DNA from: Ichthyophis bannanicus
Lineage: Eukaryota > Chordata > Amphibia > Gymnophiona > Ichthyophiidae
NCBI GenBank assembly: GCA_033557465.1
Contig: CM066031.1
Location: forward strand, 1,232,847,312-1,232,911,311
Direction: 5' to 3'
DNA: 64,000 nt
Shown piece after piece: positions 44,336 through 56,879 of the stretch. The position numbers and the translations under genes are program-made. Within the stretch, counting starts at the first letter, position 1; every line of letters starts with the position of its first letter. The notes under the pieces are model-generated. The model was not told the origin of the DNA and did no database searches. It saw only the letters and a program-made list of their open reading frames with translations.

Positions 44336-47300
44336 TCACCTCCTGCGTGGCCACCCGCGCCTCCCACGGCACACCACCCCCCGCAGTACTGCTCCTTGTC
44401 CTGGTTCCTCAGGTGCCGGTGCTGGTGCTGGTGCTGGTACTGGTGCTGGTGCTGGTGCTTGCTGCCGCATTAGGCCCACAATGTCCTCCATGGCATCCGT
44501 TATGCGGGCAAGCGCCCCCGACCGCATCTCCTTCCGTATCATCCTCGGCTCCCTGGAATTTTCTCCAATTGCCATGTACAGACGCTGGAGTGTCTGCTGA
44601 GTGCCTGTGGGTGGGACAGAGGGTGATATGTGAGCTTCCTCTCCATTACCAACTGTCACACATACACATGTCACGCATATCCCAGAAGAGCAGTCTGCAG
44701 AATAGTCATGCCTGCCAAACCTACCAACGTTTACATCTGTGTCTCCCATGAGCCATCCCCATGTCTGGAAGGAGTCTGGATGAGGGGTCCTGAGAAACAC
44801 AGATCTCACACATGGCACATTGCCACAGTTTCATATGACAATGCCAGGTCTGCACACTGCTTGTCTGGGATAGGTCAGATGATCTGAGGGGGCCTAAGAC
44901 ACACATACACATATCTGGGGTGCCCCAGGCGTCAGGACCAGATCAGGGTCCAGAGGGCGTGGGATCAGCTGACCCGGCGCTATAATCGTCTGGCTGATTA
45001 CCCACGTGAGGTAAGTGTATGGGGACAGGTCAGTAGATCCACATATATATATCCAGTGTTGATTGTAGCTGTGCATGCTGATGTGTGTAGGTAGTCTATC
45101 TCAGTGATGTGTATCAGGTAAATCCACATGCCATATTGTCTATATATCACATCTGAGTGGCTTGCCCTGTACCCAGGGGGCTAAGGACCTGTTCACAGAG
45201 TTCCTGATGCCATCCTGGTGTCATGGCAGCTGCTGCTGTTGATACGCTACAACACACCGTAACACAGGTAGCCCATAGATCAGACTAAGGAGGGTTTCTA
45301 AACATCCTGCTGGTATGATGGGGTCTGCAGTTGCAGGGTAAAACATCTGCCCCACCCCCAGGGGCTGTGAAACGTGCCCAAAATGGTATGTTAGTCCCAT
45401 TGGTGATATGCGTGTGTGTGGCACAGCAGTCTAAAACATCTGCCCTACCCCCAGTTGGCCTGAAAGTCCAAAAACGTGCATCCCCAGCACCCCTGCTGGT
45501 ATGTAATATGCTGCTGTTGCTGTTTTCCAATTCACCATACCCCCAGGAGTCCTGAAAGCCCATCAAAGTGGGTTGTCACTCACCCTGGTGATATGGTTCT
45601 GTGTGCCTAGAGAGTTGAATACATTCTCCCTATCCCCAGGAGTCCTGAGAGCCCATCAAAGTGGGCTATCAGCCACCCTGGTGATATGGTTGCGTGTGCC
45701 TAGACAGTTGAATACATTCTCCCTATCCCCAGGAGTCCTGAGAGCCCATCAAAGTGGCCTGTCACTCACCCTGGTGATATGGTTCTGTGTGCCTAAACAG
45801 TTGAATACATTGTCCCTATCCCCAGGAGTCCTGAGAGCCCATCAAAGTGGGCTGTCAGGCACCCTGGTGATGTGGTTCTGTGTGCCTAGACAGTTTAATA
45901 CATTCTCCCTATCCCCAGGAGTCCTGAGCCTGCGATCATTGCTCTTCTCTTTGGGCTTATGTGGGGTATATGGGCAAGCACAGTGTGCATGTGTGTGAGC
46001 CCCTCACAAATGCTGACACCTGACAAGCCATGCTACAGGAGGTAGAATCACAGAGCACATAAGACAACCCCCCAAAATCAGAACGCTATGCTATGTGGGC
46101 AATATGCAATCATTTTGTGGATGTTAGGACAACCCCGTCGGGATCATGGTGTATGCTGTTACCCACCTTCTGCATTGCGCCGTGCTGCAGCAGTGTGTGC
46201 GCGCAGCTCTTCAATGATTGGGTCCATTTCTGTTGGAGGGTTTTCATCTGGCGCTGGTGCATGAATGGGGTGTTGTCTTGTGATCTCCTCGGAGCCCTCT
46301 GTGGCAGTGACGTCTGGGGTGTGGTCCTGTGTCTCAGGCTGTACGTGTGTGCTTGGTGTCCCGTCACCTTTGCTGGTGCTGCCCCCAGACATTGTGGGCT
46401 GGGGCTCTGCCACATCCTCGGCCAATTGCACCTCCTCCTCCTCAGCTGGTGCCATGGTTGTGTAGTCACCTGGGTTGTGGAAACCATACACAGCACAGAT
46501 TGGTTTGCATGGTTCAACTACATACAACTGTTTAACACATCCACCCCACAATCAATGTGTTTTTGGCCGTGGCCTGTACATGTGCTAAATAGCTACCACT
46601 ACAGCTCCTGCTACCACTATTAGGCATATATAGGCCAGTACCTAGCAGACACATTGATGTGTACATCAGGGGTCCTCAAACTACGGGACGAGGGACACAT
46701 GTGGACCGCCAAGGAGATGTATGCAGCCCGATGGGTGTTTTTCCCGCCGCTGCCAGTCCTCAGGGGCAGCTCTACACAGGACCGCAGCATTCATTTAGCA
46801 GCAGCCCAGGTAAGTTAACACCTTACAAACCTGCTGCTGCCGCCGCCGCCATGGCAGCGGCATAATCCAGCATCCCGCGGGGCTCCCCCAGCTCTGCAGT
46901 GTCCTCCATGCAGCCTCAGTGTTGCCTGTCAGAGCCGCGCAAACAGAAAGAGCTTCTCCTCTCGTGGCTCTGTTAATCCCGCCATGGGGCTGATGGTACT
47001 TTCCATCAGGCTCGTGGCGGCATTGACATGGCCGTGAGAAAGGGATACTCTCCCTTCACACGGCTCTGACAAGCCCACACTGAAGCTGCATGGAGGACGC
47101 TACAGACCGGGGGGGGGGGCCCACGGGATGCTTGAATCTCCTGCTGCAACGGTGGAAGCACAGCAGTAGGCGTGTTTGGGTTATTTCGTACCCTATCTTG
47201 CCTGATGGGGGTGGAGGAGGTTTGGAGTGGTAATTGGCTATGGGGGGGAGAAGTAAGACTGGAAGTGTGCTGATGTGGGGGAGGGGGTTAGGACAGGTCA

Positions 47301-49056
47301 TGGCCTATGGGTGGTGGTAAGATTGGAAGTGGGATGATGGGGTGCCTAGGATAGTGCTCGAAATGTGCTGTTGGGGGTGCTAAGATTGCAAATGGACTGA
47401 TGGTGGGGCTAGGAGAGGGCTATCAATAAGCTTTTGGGGGGCTGGGGTTTGGAAATGCACTTCTGGAGGAACTGGGATAGGACTCAAAATGGGTTTGGAG
47501 CTAGGACTGGTACTGGGCTGATGTTGGGCCAGGGATAGGATTGGAAATGGGCTGATGGGGGGCTAGGACTGGAAATGGGCTGATGCACGGACTAGAGTGG
47601 AGTGGATGCTGGGTGTGGCTGGTAATAGACGGGAGGTGAGGTTCTGCGAGGATCAGAATGGGATGGAGCTGGACACATGAAATGGTGAGGGAAAAAAACA
47701 TTTTGAGGTTGGTAAGAGATATCTACAATTGGACAGATAGTGGGGATTCAGGATGGGGGTCTAACATTTGAGTGAATGACCTAGGAATGCGGAAAGAGCA
47801 CAAGGAGAAAGATTACTATGTTTAAGCAGATGTAGACAGAGAATGGAAACAATACTAGACGTGGGATGAAAGGACAAATGGAAAGCAGATGATGGGGAGT
47901 TAGCAGAAGACCCAAAGAAACCAGACTAAGGTGGCTAGAGCAATTGCCACTGGAAAAACAAAACCAAAATATTTGGAAGCATTTTTTTTTGTATTTCTGC
48001 AGTGTTCATTGGGGTTTGTTCATAGTGTTTTTTTCAACTATATTCCGGGCCTCCAATGGTCTGAGGGACAGTGAACTGGCCCTCTGTTTAGAATGTTTGA
48101 GGACCCCTGGTGTGCATTATCCCACAGAAGGACCATCCCTGCTCAGCAGTGCTCAAATTAGACACAGACATAACACGTATAGGTCTGAGAGGGGGCTTGT
48201 AGCAGACATGTAGCCACATGTGCAGGGCAGATATAAAAAGGGATGTTGCTAATGAAACATGTGGTTGGAGGGCAGCAAAACACAGAGTAAAAGGGGTGGA
48301 ATGGGGGACAGCACACTATTGAGCCAAAGGCAGAGGGTGGGAGATGATCCAGGGGAGCAGTTATGAGGAGGTGTTAATAAGAAGCCTGATGCACATCCAA
48401 AGGGCAGGTACTCAATGGGTTGGGAGCAGCAAGGTGTGATTTGGGTACCTACCTGCCTGGGGATGGGCAGTGTCCAGTGCTTCTGGCAGTCCATAGAGGT
48501 ATATTGGCCCTAGCCGCTCTGCCAACTCCTGCTCCAGGGGTGTTAGGGAGGGTGTAAAGGGGCCTCCCCCTCCAGTGCCCACGGCATGCCGCCGCTCTGC
48601 CATCATGTGTGCACACACATCCCTCTTTATGTCGTTGAACCTCTTCCTGAGGCTGTCAAGGTCTCTGCTTGGGTCCCCTGCTTGTGCAACCGCCTCCTGC
48701 ACCTCCTCCCACACCTGGGTGCGTGTTGCAACAGTGGTGGTGTTGCTTAGTCGTCCATATAAGACATCATAATTTTCAAGCACAGACGCCAGCAGGATGT
48801 GATTTTCCTGTGGTGTGAATTTCTGGGCCCTCTTCCTTAACAGAGCTGGCACCGGTATGCGTTTACGTTTTGTAGTGAGAGGACCCTGTGTGGGCTGGGC
48901 CGATGGGCCTGCAGCCTCCACCACACTCCCTGCCATATATGTCTCCTCCCCACCAGGTGGCCCTACCTCCCTCTCCCTGTCCCTCTCTCTGTCCCTCTCC
49001 ACTCCTGCCCTGTCCTGTGGCTCCATCTCCCTGTCCTCTCCCTCCCTGTCAGACAT
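44336..49056 (-). CDS. Harbinger SANT/Myb-like DNA-binding protein, three exons
   Basis: Predicted join on the minus strand: 49056-48453, 46469-46167, 44604-44336. Donors GTAGGT and GTGGGT and acceptors ending ACCCAG and CCACAG keep the frame across both introns, giving 391 residues with no stop. Residues 63-66 are KRKR (possible nuclear signal). The SANT/Myb-like domain spans about 78-155 (FTPQENHILLASVLENY, WEEVQEAV, LRKRFNDIKRDV), as in NAIF1-type proteins. Exon 2 is acidic and Ser/Thr/Pro-rich; exon 3 is helical and then has a Pro-Ala repeat and an Arg-rich end. In PIF/Harbinger systems this partner binds transposon DNA and helps the transposase reach the nucleus. ATG 49056 is chosen as the first ATG in the frame. 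Confidence 0.8.
45541..45930 (+). repeat. 93-bp satellite array in intron 2 of the SANT/Myb gene
   Basis: CCCCAGGAGTCCTGA recurs at 45541, 45634, 45727, 45820 and 45913, exactly 93 bp apart. Degraded relatives of the unit extend upstream to about 45330. Orientation is opposite to 43641-43996. Confidence 0.95.
46667..48109. mobile_element. Non-autonomous hAT (Charlie-like) element in intron 1
   Basis: Ends CAGGGGTCCTCAAACTAC and GTTTGAGGACCCCTG with 8-bp flanks GTGTACAT (46659-46666) and GTGTGCAT (48110-48117). The 3' subterminal block GGCCTCCAATGGTCTGAGGG is typical of Charlie-type hATs. An inner inverted repeat (GTCCTCCATGCAGC at about 46900 against GCTGCATGGAGGAC at about 47085) is present. 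No transposase. Confidence 0.8.
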
Positions 49057-49277
49057 TCCTTCTCTTGCCCTTCTCAGCTCCACCTCACACCTCCCTCCTC
49101 TCCCTGCTATCTGCTCTTTACCTCACCTCCTTTCTCACTCACCTGCTCCTTGCCTCCCCTCCTCTCTGTATCCCCTGCTGTACCTTACACCTATCCTCCA
49201 CAACCAAGCCTCTAACACTCTGACCCGCACCACAAAAACTTAGCTCTCCTAGACACCTGCTTCTCTCTCTCTCTCAC

Positions 49278-49790
49278 TGACACCACACACCTTCTCCCTC
49301 CCTCGCCTACCAACAACCCCTCAACGTGCAGCACGTGTACAGGTTTATTTATAGGGTTTTTTACATTGCGTGTGTGCAGTTGCGTGAGCACGTTGGCTGC
49401 ATAGTTGCGCATGCGCAGTTGGCCGAGCGCATTGCGCATGCGCTGCCCAGAAGCGGGAAATGGGTGCTTGCATGTTGTGCAGTCAACTACACAGCGCGCG
49501 TGCCTGCCGTCATGCACACTGCGCATATTGCGCATGTGCCACGCAGATGCAGGACGTGGGTGCATGCATTAGTTTGCGCATGAGCCATGGCGCATGCGCA
49601 GTGCTGCATGTGTGCGGCACATGTGCCATGCGCACAGCCAACTGCGCATGCGCAGCGGTCGCGCTCATGCAACTGCGCACGTGCAACACACGCTACGTAA
49701 AAAACCTCTATAAATTGTCCTGAGCACATGTTGCACGTTGAGGGGTTTTTTGTAGGCGAGGGAGAAAGAAGGTGTGCGTTGGCAATGACG
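49278..49790. promoter_or_regulatory. Near-palindromic bidirectional promoter
   Basis: Bases about 49278-49400 are the inverse of about 49660-49790: both contain CCTCGCCTAC, CCCCTCAACGTGCA and a TATA box in mirror position (TATAAATA on the minus strand at 49353-49346, TATAAAT on the plus strand at 49709-49715). The central 250 bp carries repeated TGCGCATGCGCA-like sites (about 49408, 49434, 49588, 49645), which match the NRF-1 consensus. It lies between the SANT/Myb gene (minus) and the transposase (plus), so it likely drives both with equal strength. Binding by NRF-1 or by the SANT protein is inference. Confidence 0.75.
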
Positions 49791-49958
49791 GAAGGAGAGA
49801 GTCAGAATCAGGTGTATTGTGGAGCGTGACTGTGTTTGTGATTATTGTTGGTTGTATTGTGTGGCTGTGTTTCTGTGTGGTGTGTAAGGTGTGTGTCTTA
49901 GTTAGGGAAGTGTTGTCTGTGTTTGACTGATTTAGAGGAGCAGGGCGGGTGGAGGTTA

Positions 49959-52421
49959 TGGCGGCCTTTGTGTTTGCTGCAGCTGCAGCGTGAGGTGGGC
50001 AGGTGGTGCGGTTGCGTGACAGGGGAGATGGTGTCTATGGGGCTGAGGCACAGGGTATGGGTGTAGTCCCGCAGCAAATCAGACCTGCAGCTGTGGGGGC
50101 AGGGCAGGCAGGGGCTGTGCCCGCACGGTGCAGGAGGTGTGCTGAGATGCAGGCTCGCCAGCCACGCCTCTACAGGCCCAGGACCCAGCTCCAGGGCATA
50201 CGAGAGGACCAGGTCATCTCCCTGTACAGACTGAGCACAGGGGCTATTAGGGAGCTCTATGAGGATCTAAGACCTGACCTCGAGCCCCTGACTGATCGGT
50301 CACATGCCATACCAGGTTTGGTCAAACTCCTTGCTGCCCTACATTTCTTTGCCTCTGACTGTTTCCAGTCATCTGTGGCCAAGTGGGTGGCATGAGCCGC
50401 CCCACCTTCTCACGCTGCCTCCAAGTACTGCGCGCCATGGTCAGCCGGGTGCGGAATTATATTGCCATTCCACACACTAGGCAACAGTGGTGGACCCTGA
50501 ACCAGGCCTTTGAGGCGTTAGCCAGGATACCACACGTGATGGGAGCTATTGATTGCATACATGTTGCCCTGGTCCTGCCTAGAGACAGGGAGGTAGTGTT
50601 CTGCAACCGCAAACACTATCATTCCCTGAATGTTCAGGTTGTATGTGATGCAAATATGCATATTCTGAATGTGGTCCCCAGGTTTGCAGGGTCCACCCAT
50701 GATGCCTATATCCTGCATCACTCGGCACTATTCCAACAATTTGAGGCAGGACAGTATGAGGACTGCATATTGCTGGGTGGGTGTTTCCCATTTCTGACAT
50801 GCACATGGTGCTCATGTGACTAGGCGTATGTGCAAATGTGTGTCTTGGAGTAGATCACTCATTGTGTGTGTGTGTCATCTGCCTGTGTGGGATATAGGGG
50901 GAAGGGGGGGGGGGTTGCCCTACAAATGTGCCCTGCTATGGTGCTGTGTGATGCTGGTTGATTGGATGCGAGCATTTGTGTGGTTGTTACATATTATGTT
51001 GTTGCCAATCCATACACCTACCCCTTGTCTGGTGTTTCTTAGGTTCCCCCACTCAATCTGTAATAGGGTAGATACCCAGGAAGCTCTAAAAAACATGAGG
51101 AGTGATCTAGCTAAGCTTGATGAATGGTCTTAAATTGGCCAGCTGGGATGTCATGGTAGGAAATGTGAGGTCAGGCTTTTGGCCTGAAGCAATCCAAGGG
51201 AGCACTATTGTATAGGGTGTGAAGTACTCTTGTGCACTACAGAAGAGCGGGACCTAGGTGTGGTTGTTTCTGCTGATGTCAAAGTAGCTAAACAGGTTGA
51301 ATAGGCGAGGGAAAAAGTTAGAAGGTTGGCTGGGTGCATACAGAGATGAATGGCTAGCATAAAACAGGAAGGGTGAATGCCTCTGTATATGTCTTTTGTG
51401 AGACCTCATTTGGAGTAGAGTGTGAAATTCTGGAGACTGCACCTTCAAAAGGATGTGCACAGGATGGGGTCGGAGCAGAGGGTGGCTACTAAAATGATTA
51501 GTGGTCTTCATTATACAGCATATGAAGACAGACCGAAGGATCTTAGGATGTATGCCTTGGGGAAAGGAGGGATAGAGGTGATATGATGGAGATGTAGAAA
51601 TACCTCCGTGCCATATATGTTGAGGGAGAGAGCCTCTGCAAATTGTAAGCAAGTTCAGCTACGAGGGAACATGGGATGAGGGTGGAGGGAGATAGATTCA
51701 GGGGTGATATGGCACCATATTTGTTAACTGAATAGGTGGTGGATCCATGGAATACTCTCACAGTGTAGGTGGTAGAGAGGAGGACAGTAACTGCATTCCA
51801 AACAGCATAGGACAAACACAGAGGATCTATAAAGGTAAAAGGGGGACTGTTGTACCTGTTGATATGGACGGACAGACTAGATAGGCCATGTGGTCCTTTT
51901 GTGTCATCATATTTCAATGTTGCAATGCTGCATAGTTGTGATGTCATATGTTTCTTACAGAATGTGTAATGCATTTGTTTTGTACATATATACCTGTGTC
52001 CATTTGAGGGGACATGAGCTCATGCTTTAACTTACCTCATTTCTTTCTACAGGTGATGCAGGATATGGGTGTCGCCCCTGGTTGCTGACCCCTGTGCGTC
52101 AACCACGGACACGTGCAGAGCGGAGGTACAATGAGGCCCATGCCGCCAGCCGCTCTGTCATTGAGCGCACCTTTGGCGTTTTGAAGAGTCGCTTCAGGTG
52201 TCTGGATCGGACAGGCGACGCCTTACAATATACTCCACAGACTGTGGCAGAGATCATCATAGCCTGTTGCATCCTGCACAACATTGCTCTCAGGCACAAT
52301 ATCCCTGCAGAGATTAATAAGGGTCTGGAGGATGATCCGACGTGCCCCCCTGTATGTGCCCGAGAGGACACACGTGAGGGCACAGGAATCAGGCGGCAGG
52401 TGATTGCACAGCTCTTCTCAT
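49959..52421 (+). pseudogene. HARBI1-type PIF/Harbinger transposase, spliced, one frameshift
   Basis: Exon 1 to 50776, intron 50777-52052 (GTGGGT...CTACAG), exon 2 from 52053. The N-terminal region (YRPRTQLQGIREDQVISLYRLS, LLAALHFFASDCFQSSVAK) is in frame 2; the rest (GGMSRPTFSRCLQVL onwards) is in frame 1, so one base is missing near 50384. Acidic candidates: GAIDC (Asp 50551), STHDA (Asp 50701), LGDAG across the splice, and VIERTFG (Glu 52163), 35 residues after that last Asp. YNEAHAASR and LKSRFRCLD complete the family signature. The ATG at 49959 (MAAFVFAAAAA) is out of frame with what follows, a second small indel or a wrong start. A donor GTACGT at 52422 suggests a short last exon, perhaps at 54771-54790. 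Confidence 0.8.
51040..51935 (+). mobile_element. CR1 3' fragment inside the transposase intron
   Basis: The frame gives NRVDTQEALKNMRSDLAKLDEW, the CR1 RT end, followed by the usual tail and a final block GACTAGATAGGCCATGTGG. It is collinear with the CR1 tail at 5730-6060. The insertion lengthens the intron to 1276 bp without touching its splice sites. Confidence 0.75.
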
Positions 52422-52427
52422 GTACGT

Positions 52428-55400
52428 ACTGCATATGTTCCCACATTTGTTGCTATATGTGTGTAGTGCTACCTCAGATTAACATTTGTAGACCAATATC
52501 AGTAGGATGCAACACTGCACTGACATGTAACACACACTGGCTGACCATCCCAATGTCAAATATAAGCATGACTGGGAACCCACCGATGTGGGCAGGGAAG
52601 AACAGAGGGCTGAGGTGGATGATGTGGGTGGGTGGTTTTAGGCTTGTGGGAGGTTTTGGGGTGACATTCGTGGTTTGTGGATGATTGTGATAGCGTATGC
52701 TGTGCAACCACAGTTAGTTTGTGTTATGCTTTGGGTGCAGCAAGGTGAGAGGCATGTGGTGTGGGTTTCACACTGGGAGAGAGGACCATGTTTGGGGCCA
52801 CTTTTGCAGCTGTGCGTGTTTTTCATTTGGTATTTTGAGATGACTGTGTGTGTGGTATGCTCTTGTAAGCTGGATGTGTTGGTCTGTAATTTTTGTATAG
52901 CGCTACATGTGCTATGTAACACTATATACATGCTCAGTACTATCTGTCATAATGGTAATTGAAACCCTTACGGGGAATTAGTGCAACAACACAGTGTGGC
53001 AGACTGTATAAGTCATCGCATAGCCCTAACATGGATGCGGAGAAGGATAGGGAAAATGTGCATTGTCCAGCCAGGGGTTTTTTGTTTGTATTTTTCCATT
53101 GCAGAATAGACATGCAGTGCAGTGTTGCATATGTACACACAAACAGAAGTGATTCAGGCAAGATCAACAAGGTGTAGGTTACAGTAGGCAAGCAGAGAGA
53201 TCAATGTGGGCGTGGATTGGTTTTTAGGGTTGTTTTCAGGGAAATGATTTAATTTTTTTCATCACATTTTTTTGAGCAAATCTAGCTGATGACATGTCAA
53301 CATAAACCCATGACTCAACTACAGGCTGTATAAGTGCATAGAGGAGGAGAGTGCATGCCAAGACACCAACTACATTGCATACCCTAGAGAAGGAACGTAA
53401 TGGCCACATACACAAAGAGACTCTGATGGGAGGGGGGTTATTAGGTGCACATATAGGCTATCCATGCTTTGCCATTATCACTTTCACACAGTGGGCTGAC
53501 ATGCAGCCATCAAGGTCAGGTCAAAAGCAGACATCGGGGTGTGGTTTAGCGGACATAACGCAGACATTGAGATATATGTTTAGCAACTCAGTAGCAGACA
53601 GCTGTTAATGTTAGTCAAGGTATGAGATATACACACCAGGAAATGTGCTTGGACAGAGGATCCCGGAGGTGCCTCTGCATATTTCCATGTGTTACAGCAA
53701 TTGACAGCGGGGTAGCAGACGACATTGGGACACCAGTACACACAGTGAAGGGCCTTTGGGAGCAACATGGGGGACCCAGGATAATATTTCAGCCTTAGAG
53801 TGAGTTGGGAACACGGTAGGGAGAAAACACTTATGTTCACCAGTGTGTGCGACAACAGGGAGGTGAGGGAGGGGACAGACAGAGTACGGACCCCTGTAGT
53901 TTGGCAAAGACATGTCCTTGATGCCTCTCACATGGGAGAGATGTGTACAGTGTTATGGTGAACAGTGAGTCTGTAAAGGATGTTGGGGGGTGTGGAAGCT
54001 GGGGACAGGAAGGTGCAGTGTGTGTTGCACAGCTAGAACATGACATATGTATGTTTCCCTTGTGTTTCCCAATGCACAGGACATAGTTGTTGAAGCTGCT
54101 GGTGCTGTGGTGCATTGGCAGGGGACTGTACATCAGCCAACATGCTGTGGTCTGGGGTAGGTGAACCTACAGCTATATTGTCTGTGCCAGCAGTCAGGGG
54201 GAACACATGTCCTCGGTGATCTTTCGTATTGTCCAGATGTTGTGGTTCACCTCTTTTCCCTGCACCTGCCTAAACCATATTTTTCTGTTGACACACATAT
54301 CCCCATGTGTTCCTATTCCAGTATGCCTTCAGCAACACTGTCTCTGGGACATGTCCAACAGAGCTGCATGTGTGTGGAGGTTGTAGGTTTATGGGTGGTG
54401 GCCTACACGTGCACCCTTCCCCGACATTGTACCATGAGCCAACTCCAGGGTATCATTGCATTTCACAGGCCCTTTATGTGTACAAATCTCCACTTGTGGA
54501 CATACAGGCCATATGCTACTGCTGGCACGCTGCCCTTAGCATACTGTGTGTGTTTGTTGTTGTGTTGGCTGTGTGATGATACAGTGTTCAGGCTTTTTAC
54601 ATTATCATGTGTTGTGAGGGGTCTGTACACCTGGGGGGCGGTGGTGACTGTGCTATCTCTACTTTACTGGTGTTTACCGTGTAACCATTTTGGACATGTG
54701 TTGTGTGTTGGGAACAGAACTGTGTCTTGTGTTCTGACATACCACTGTTGACCTGCTTTTTGTATCACAGATATCGTCGTGACATGGTGACATGGAGATT
54801 CTACATATTTCGCTGACATTGTGTCCCTTCACTGTGACCTGTTATGGCCTTTGAGTGGCTCAGAGGATCCAAGACATACACCTGATGCAAGCACAAGGTA
54901 GTTTGCACCTTTGTTCTTTTGGTAATGACATCAGCCTTTACATGTTAATGATTTACTGTTTGTGTCATATACATTTCATGTTGGCTCTCTGTTCACGAAC
55001 GCTGATGCACATAGGATGGAGCTCTGAAATGCCTGTGTCACATGGGCATGGACAGAAACATATCCATGTGACACCCGTGTGTATGCTTCCAATTCTAAAT
55101 GTCCCCAACATGCAATGTTTATTGTGTTGTGATCATGTCATGTTTGCCTGTGTGTCCCTTCATTATGTTTTCTTAATGATTGACTCTCTGCAATTTGTGC
55201 TGATGTTGCAAGGTGCATACCAATACAGTATTTATCCTCTTCTGACACAGGGCAGAGAACAAACCAGACACATCTATTACAGTGCATGTGGCATCGCCAT
55301 CACCCACCTGTTGGGGGACACAACACCATGGAACTTTCCCTGCAAAATGGTGCCATAGGATGTTTGACCTGTGCGAGTGCGACACATGCCTAGGATGGAC

Positions 55401-56879
55401 AGTATTATTTTTGGATTGCTACTTTGCCCATGACAGACCTGTCCAACACACTGTTTCTGCCGTGCTCTGGTTGGGAGTCATGCTCATTGCAGGAGACACA
55501 CAGGACCTTTCATGTACTGTGGCATATTGGGATGCGTCACTTGACTATGCATGCCCAGGGTTGCAAGAATAGTCTTAACCTGACGTATTGGATTGCAGAT
55601 ACACTTTGGACTTTGCACACTGTGTACTGGTCCCCACGTGTGAATCAGGGACTGCCATTGTCACTGTATGTTGCACATTCCTCCACAGTTGTTTCTTTTG
55701 GCCATGTGTGTGACATGGAACACAGGATATGCTCATCTGTTTGTTTCAACACAAGCATACAGCCATACGTGTGGCATAGGGGTAGCGATGGAGAAGTCCT
55801 GTTGTCTATGTCCACCTAATCTCCACCTGGACATGATACAGGTTTTGCCACAACACCGCTTTAATGCACACCAGCATCCTGGATTGATGTTTTCAATCAA
55901 CAAGAGTCTTTGCGTGCATGTATGGCATCACTGAATCATGTTGAAATATCAATGGTGCATGTGCATATGACTGACTATGTTGGGAAAACACAGCACATGG
56001 CAATCTGGCGTCTGTGTGGTTTACTGTAACATGTTTGCCCTTAATTTCCCTCTCTATATACTGTTTCTTGTGTTTGTTTACTGTACAGACGTGCCGCTCT
56101 GCATTGATTTACAAACCTTGCATTGCATGTCTGCACAGTCCTATTTATCCCCTGAGGTGACGACACTCACATTGCCACGTTATATTTGGAGTGTCGCAGT
56201 ATGAGTGTCCGTTGTCTTCCTTCAATTGTGCATTCCATGTACGGTGATATATGTGTACAGACACTGTCTACACACCAACCGGTGCAGGGGGACCTCCTGC
56301 ATGGTGTTATCTCTGCATGTTTCTGCAAGTAGTTTTCATTTGAATTCTGTCTGTGTTCATGTGCCTCTGCTACCTGTTAGCATATCCTCATTGTGCATTT
56401 GATGATTGTTTAGGGTTACATTGTTGCACCTTGGATTCCTATATCAGGCATTATGTGATAGCTGTAACATAATTTTCAATCTGTGGTTCTAAAGTTACAA
56501 CGTTTCAACAACATATGCTGTTTTCATTTGTGTGCCTCCTGTTTTGCCAGATAGATATATTTTAGGGAACAGATCAGGATTGATGTATGTTGGTCCCTCA
56601 TCATGCACTGCCTACTGTCTACATGCACTCATATGTAACACATTTGAGGCATGCGGCAGCATGTGGGGGGTGGGGGCCTAATGCATAGTGCTGCACATTA
56701 TGTCTCCTGCCCTTCATTTGTAGATGGGCCAGTGACCTTCCTGTCTTTCACCTTGGATCCACTCACCTTGATATTATGATGGCGGGATCTACACTATCTG
56801 TGAAGATGAACCCAAATAAACATATGTGTTTGATATACATTTGTCTCTGCTGCTGCTTGATCATGGTGACAAACGTGCA
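52428..56879. other. Unassigned T/G-rich interior of the giant element
   Basis: The plus strand is strongly rich in TGTG and poor in A runs over about 4.4 kb. Long open frames here (for example 54161-54751) show biased Cys/Val/Leu/His composition and no family signature, so they are not called. A possible last transposase exon begins at 54771 after TATCACAG. Confidence 0.5.

Noticed and set aside
44230..44751. Plus-strand frame with Val-Leu repeats
   Set aside because: It is the antisense of the Pro-Ala repeat in exon 3 of the SANT/Myb gene.
43641..45930. Possible CRISPR-like arrays
   Set aside because: The 93-bp units are contiguous with no unique spacers and lie in eukaryotic transposon DNA.
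54161..55819. Several 130-200 codon frames
   Set aside because: Cys/His/Val/Leu-rich composition follows the TGTG bias; no start context, motif or splice support.
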